A DNA stretch of 8,280 nucleotides from Nitrososphaerota archaeon. GTDB taxonomy: Archaea > Thermoproteota > Nitrososphaeria > Nitrososphaerales > CADDZS01. The stretch spans positions 1 through 8,280 of the forward strand of contig DAHVAI010000123.1 of assembly GCA_027314685.1 (NCBI GenBank). Reading direction: 5' to 3'. Shown piece after piece: positions 5,371-8,280 of the stretch (positions within the stretch are counted from its first letter, which is position 1; every line of letters starts with the position of its first letter). The notes below the pieces were generated by a model, which made no database searches, was not told the origin of the DNA, and saw only the letters and a program-made list of their open reading frames with translations. The position numbers were made by a program, and so were the translations under genes.

Positions 5371-6162
5371 CTAGCGACCGAACCTTCTCGATCGTTTTTG
5401 GAACGTCCTCACAGCTCGCATCAAATCGATCTTTCTGAAATCGGGCCAATATTCATCCACGAATACTAGTTCGGAATATGCGCTCTGCCAGAGAAGGAAC
5501 CCGGACAATCTTTCCTCGCCGGAGGTTCTTATTACAAGGTCCGGATCTGGATTTGGCAAGTATGAGGTATAGAGGGATTCTTCAATTGTCTTCTGATTGA
5601 TTTGCTCGGGAGAAATCCTTCCCTCCTTAACAAGAGTAGATATTTTCTTCACAGAGTCGATGATCTCTGTCCTTCCTCCGTAGGCGATTGCAATGTTCAG
5701 AAAGTGATCAGAGTAGTCAGCTGTTTTTGCCTCTATCTCCTTGAGAATCTCTTGCATCCTTTTGGAAACAAGCTCCAATCTCCCGATTGCTTTGACCCGT
5801 ACCCTGAATCTGACAATTCGCTCGTCACTAAGTAGTTTGTTCAATCGTTCTGTAAAAAGCTCGAATAGTTCATCGAGCTCTTCAGGTGAACGATCTAGAT
5901 TTTCAGTTGATAGCAGATATAGAGTGATTGTTTTGATACCGATTTCGTGACACCATTCAAGAAGCTCTTCTGCAGTGTTCGCTCCTTCTATGTGCCCGAT
6001 CACTCGTTTGATGGATTTGTTGTTGGCCCAGCGTCTGTTGCCGTCAAGGATAATTGCAATGTGTTTTGGCATCGGGAACTTCTTTACGTTTCTTGAGAGT
6101 ATCGATTCATAGATCCTGTAGACTCCGAGGTAGCTTAGAATAGAGGGCAACAGATTTTGCAC
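5371..6162 (-). CDS. uppS: cis-Prenyltransferase (UppS family; polyprenyl/dolichyl diphosphate synthase)
   Basis: Adds isopentenyl diphosphate units in cis to an allylic primer, making the long polyprenyl diphosphate that archaea use, after dephosphorylation and phosphorylation, as the dolichol-type carrier for N-glycans. The protein is 263 residues. Motifs in order: ILDGNRRWA (38-46, catalytic D40), GHIEGA (56-61), LYLLSTENL (81-89), IAYGGRTEI (159-167), PDPDLVIRTSGEERLSGFLLWQSAYSELVF (205-234 with R212, R218 and E231). It has about 30 residues of amphipathic N-terminal helix before the catalytic core, as in other archaeal members, which may help it sit at the membrane. The start is GTG 6162, immediately after an in-frame TAG, so no longer form is possible. 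The gene follows the DUF373 gene after 76 bases. Chain length of the product cannot be read from the sequence. Confidence 0.94.
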   Translation of the reverse strand: MQNLLPSILSYLGVYRIYESILSRNVKKFPMPKHIAIILDGNRRWANNKSIKRVIGHIEGANTAEELLEWCHEIGIKTITLYLLSTENLDRSPEELDELFELFTERLNKLLSDERIVRFRVRVKAIGRLELVSKRMQEILKEIEAKTADYSDHFLNIAIAYGGRTEIIDSVKKISTLVKEGRISPEQINQKTIEESLYTSYLPNPDPDLVIRTSGEERLSGFLLWQSAYSELVFVDEYWPDFRKIDLMRAVRTFQKRSRRFGR

Positions 6163-6212
6163 CTAACTGCAAGTCTCATTCCGAGAGGTGAAACAAATCG
6201 AGCTGCAAACGA

Positions 6213-6222
6213 GGATATATCT
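6213..6222 (-). promoter_or_regulatory. Possible internal TATA box ahead of uppS
   Basis: The minus strand reads AGATATATCC about 55 bases upstream of the uppS GTG, in the 76-base spacer behind the DUF373 stop. It would allow uppS to be transcribed apart from the upstream genes, with a leader of about 28 bases. Assigned by composition and position. Confidence 0.35.
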
Positions 6223-6238
6223 CTTGGCCGGACTCGTG

Positions 6239-7450
6239 CTAATCATCGATGTTTTGACTTTCTCTTCGCCTACTGCTGATAACACTGTATAGATATGCTG
6301 CGATAGTGAAATTCACGGCGAGTGCAAAAAGAATGATAGCCACATCAATGTCTCCGTTCGCACCACCAGAGACAAGGTTGCTCGCAAACAAGGAGACCGG
6401 GAGGTAGAGCAACCCCAGAACAAACAGCTCCACGATGTATCTGGCGTAATGCCTTGATTTTGGTCTTAGAATGTTAAAGACTAGGTTTCCTGCTATGTAG
6501 ACGCCAACTCCCAGCCAGACAAACTGCTGAGATGCTTGAATGAAATATCCAATAATCTTTGGCGCGTGTATCAATATCGAGGATGGATTCGTAGTAACCT
6601 TGATCGCAAGTTGACATTGGACAGAGCAGTTTCCATTTGTAGGAAAAAATATAGACGCGCCTGTTGAGAGCCCAATGATCATGATAAGCACACTAGCTAT
6701 CACAGAAAATAATCGAAGATAACCGGATGGAGTTAGCTTGCCGATGGATTCGATTCTGCGATCTATGTCGAAGCCCCTTACAATGAATGCAATGCCAACA
6801 ATCACTGCGAAGAGAGCCAGAACGGATCCAGGATTATAGTAGGAAATGATCACGAGCGCGATGAATATTGCCCCAGGTACTCCCAGCGAGTATTTGGAGT
6901 ACCTTGAGTCGAAGAAGAGCATTCTCAAATATCTACCAAAAACAACGTATGATTCCTCAAGAGACGCGCTGTGCTTGATCACTATCTTCTTGATTGAAAT
7001 TACTGGAACGACGCCCTGCACAATTGGTGCGATCTCTTCCCCTTCCACGCCATCAGAAACAAGAACGGCACCATCAGCAGGGTAAGTCTTCAGGACCTCT
7101 GCAATTTGATTCCGTATCTTGCGATCTCCGGCAACCCCTCTTTCGAAAATCCCACTCACGAGTGCAACCTCGCAATCTTCCTCATTCCGTCTTAGGTCAT
7201 CATATTGCCGAAGCGCGCCAAATATTGCATTGGCATCCGCTTCCTCCGGATCATTGAGCGCTAACTTAGAAGCCGCATCAAGACAAGCAGTACGACCGAC
7301 TATTGGAGTCGTTACTCCTGCACGGCCAATGTCGTCGTCTCTATCTATGCAGACCACTAGCGTTCTCGGAGTCTTTTCATCATTTATGGAAGATAGTGGA
7401 TGCTTCGTTTCACTTGAATCTTCTGATGGGGAGAATTGGTTCATGAACAC
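6239..7450 (-). CDS. DUF373 family membrane protein
   Basis: A 403-residue protein of a widespread archaeal family with unknown function. The soluble N-terminal part (about 29-180) has the family pattern: a strand with VVCIDRDDDIG (32-42), DPEEADANAIFGALRQYDDL (67-86), a strand VALVSGI (95-101), GAVLVSDGVEGEEI (127-140) and VISIKKIVIKHS (150-161). The alternating strands and acidic loops suggest an alpha/beta fold that may bind a nucleotide or metal. About six or seven membrane segments follow (near 189-205, 208-225, 246-266, 296-326, 337-359 and 367-390), ending in a basic tail. A loop at about 267-295 holds two cysteines as CSVQC (275-279), which could form a disulfide if outside. The start is GTG 7450, seven bases after the upstream stop; ATG 7444, two codons in, is equally possible. 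It is co-transcribed with the coiled-coil gene. Confidence 0.85.
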   Translation of the reverse strand: MFMNQFSPSEDSSETKHPLSSINDEKTPRTLVVCIDRDDDIGRAGVTTPIVGRTACLDAASKLALNDPEEADANAIFGALRQYDDLRRNEEDCEVALVSGIFERGVAGDRKIRNQIAEVLKTYPADGAVLVSDGVEGEEIAPIVQGVVPVISIKKIVIKHSASLEESYVVFGRYLRMLFFDSRYSKYSLGVPGAIFIALVIISYYNPGSVLALFAVIVGIAFIVRGFDIDRRIESIGKLTPSGYLRLFSVIASVLIMIIGLSTGASIFFPTNGNCSVQCQLAIKVTTNPSSILIHAPKIIGYFIQASQQFVWLGVGVYIAGNLVFNILRPKSRHYARYIVELFVLGLLYLPVSLFASNLVSGGANGDIDVAIILFALAVNFTIAAYLYSVISSRRRESQNIDD

Positions 7451-7457
7451 AAAACGG

Positions 7458-8280
7458 CTACTTCAGGACTTCGTTGTCGTCACCGAAAACGAGTTTCTGC
7501 TCGTCCAGACTCAATTTTTCGCCCTGTTCATACTTCTTCTTTGCATCATCACGAGCCTGGTTCACCAGTTGTCTGGTTTTAGCTTTGCTGGACTCGTACT
7601 CCCTAGAGCGTTTGCCGTCAAGCTGACTGCGTCTTTGCCCTCTCAATACGTCAAGATCTGTTGTGGCCGATGTAATCTTCCCATCTAGCTCTACTAGAGT
7701 ATTGTTGATACTCTCAATCTCTTGGAATAATTGATGTCGCTGATTCAGCATCGTCGCGACTCGCTCGTGTCTCGCTTTTACGTCAGGATCGTTCTCTGTC
7801 CTAAAGCGGTTCATATCGTCCAGCTTGGACTTTAATCCCTTGATTTGATCCATCAGTTTTGTGTGTTCCTGCATTGTTGAGTAGGCTTTCTTCCATGCCT
7901 TCAGTTTAGTTTCGAGGTCCTTTACAACTGCAACAAGTTGTTTCTCCTCATCTCTGGATAACCTTTCTGTTTGTAAACGCCATTCTACTTTCTTCAGCCG
8001 ATCATTCAGTGCTTCACCACCCTTTGGGATGTTCTTCTCATAATCATTCAGCACTTTTTCGATTTCAGTTGACTTTGCCTTGACATCCCTAATCTTGGAG
8101 AGCAGATCTCTTCTGCTTGCCTTGAAGGTCGTCATATGTTCATAATATTCATCCAGCAACTTTCTATCGGTATTGATCTTATCAGTAAGCTCGCGTATCT
8201 CCTTACGTATGTCTCTCCTTCTCTGATCAAGTCGTTTGTATTCATTGATCATTTCCAATCTTTGAGAAGCGAGAGCATCG
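7458..8280 (-). CDS. COG1340/BFR1-like coiled-coil protein, 5' end probably outside the window
   Basis: The frame is open from the stop at 7458 to the right edge. The first start codons inside are TTG 8258 (266 residues) and ATG 8252, but the frame continues upstream with no stop (DALASQRL before TTG 8258), so the true start may be off the edge. Almost the whole protein is charged heptad helix, with breaks near IPKGG (77-81 counted from TTG 8258) and at ENDPD (155-159). LKKVEWRLQTERLSRDEEKQLV (88-109) resembles the LExRxQT-x-L-xxxEEkxLV block of archaeal COG1340 proteins, related to eukaryotic BFR1, and YEQGEKLSLDEQKLVF (243-258) is their usual C-terminal motif. These proteins are often mislabelled as phosphoserine phosphatase; no phosphatase motif is present. 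The archaeal function is unknown. The stop is seven bases before the DUF373 start. Confidence 0.8.
   Translation of the reverse strand, partial: DALASQRLEMINEYKRLDQRRRDIRKEIRELTDKINTDRKLLDEYYEHMTTFKASRRDLLSKIRDVKAKSTEIEKVLNDYEKNIPKGGEALNDRLKKVEWRLQTERLSRDEEKQLVAVVKDLETKLKAWKKAYSTMQEHTKLMDQIKGLKSKLDDMNRFRTENDPDVKARHERVATMLNQRHQLFQEIESINNTLVELDGKITSATTDLDVLRGQRRSQLDGKRSREYESSKAKTRQLVNQARDDAKKKYEQGEKLSLDEQKLVFGDDNEVLK

Noticed and set aside
7119..7688. Plus-strand frame of 189 codons
   Set aside because: It lies antisense across the DUF373 and coiled-coil genes, has low-complexity Ser-rich composition and no recognisable motif.

Overview
The window reads as a piece of an archaeal chromosome, most likely from a mesophilic member of the Nitrososphaerota (Thaumarchaeota). 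The evidence is the gene set: an archaeal-type RqcH/NEMF homologue, an LSm protein, a RIO2 kinase, the short archaeal form of adenylosuccinate synthetase, a DUF373 membrane protein and a BFR1-like coiled-coil protein. Genes are tightly packed, GTG and TTG starts are common, and A/T-rich TATA-like boxes sit upstream of first genes where bacterial -35/-10 pairs would be expected. The phylum assignment is inference. No transposon, CRISPR array, integrase, tRNA or rRNA was seen, so this looks like core chromosome and not an island.

Layout, left to right. Positions 1-1292 hold the N-terminal 430 codons of rqcH on the minus strand, which runs off the left edge. A divergent spacer (1293-1402) separates it from a small three-helix membrane protein on the plus strand (1403-1789) that closely resembles EMC6. 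That gene converges on a minus-strand RecA-fold ATPase of RadB type (1786-2478), and both stop codons lie in one CTAG. A second divergent spacer (2479-2567) leads to a plus-strand LSm gene (2568-2810). LSm in turn converges, with a 21-base overlap, on a minus-strand RIO2 kinase (2790-3689). After 339 bases without a convincing gene comes a minus-strand operon purA -> eL22-like protein (5308 down to 4029, with a 13-base overlap). Right of it is another minus-strand run: coiled-coil protein (from the right edge) -> DUF373 membrane protein -> cis-prenyl transferase uppS (8280 down to 5371).

Much of the left two thirds serves RNA, ribosome and protein-biogenesis functions: RqcH (rescue of stalled large subunits), EMC6-like (membrane insertion), LSm (RNA binding), RIO2 (small-subunit maturation) and eL22-like (large subunit). 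The right third holds lipid-carrier synthesis (UppS) with a membrane protein of unknown function and a coiled-coil protein. The points most worth checking are the EMC6-like protein, the eL22-like protein in the purA operon, the double Asp-to-Glu change in RqcH, and the RadB-like ATPase that lacks the usual catalytic glutamate.
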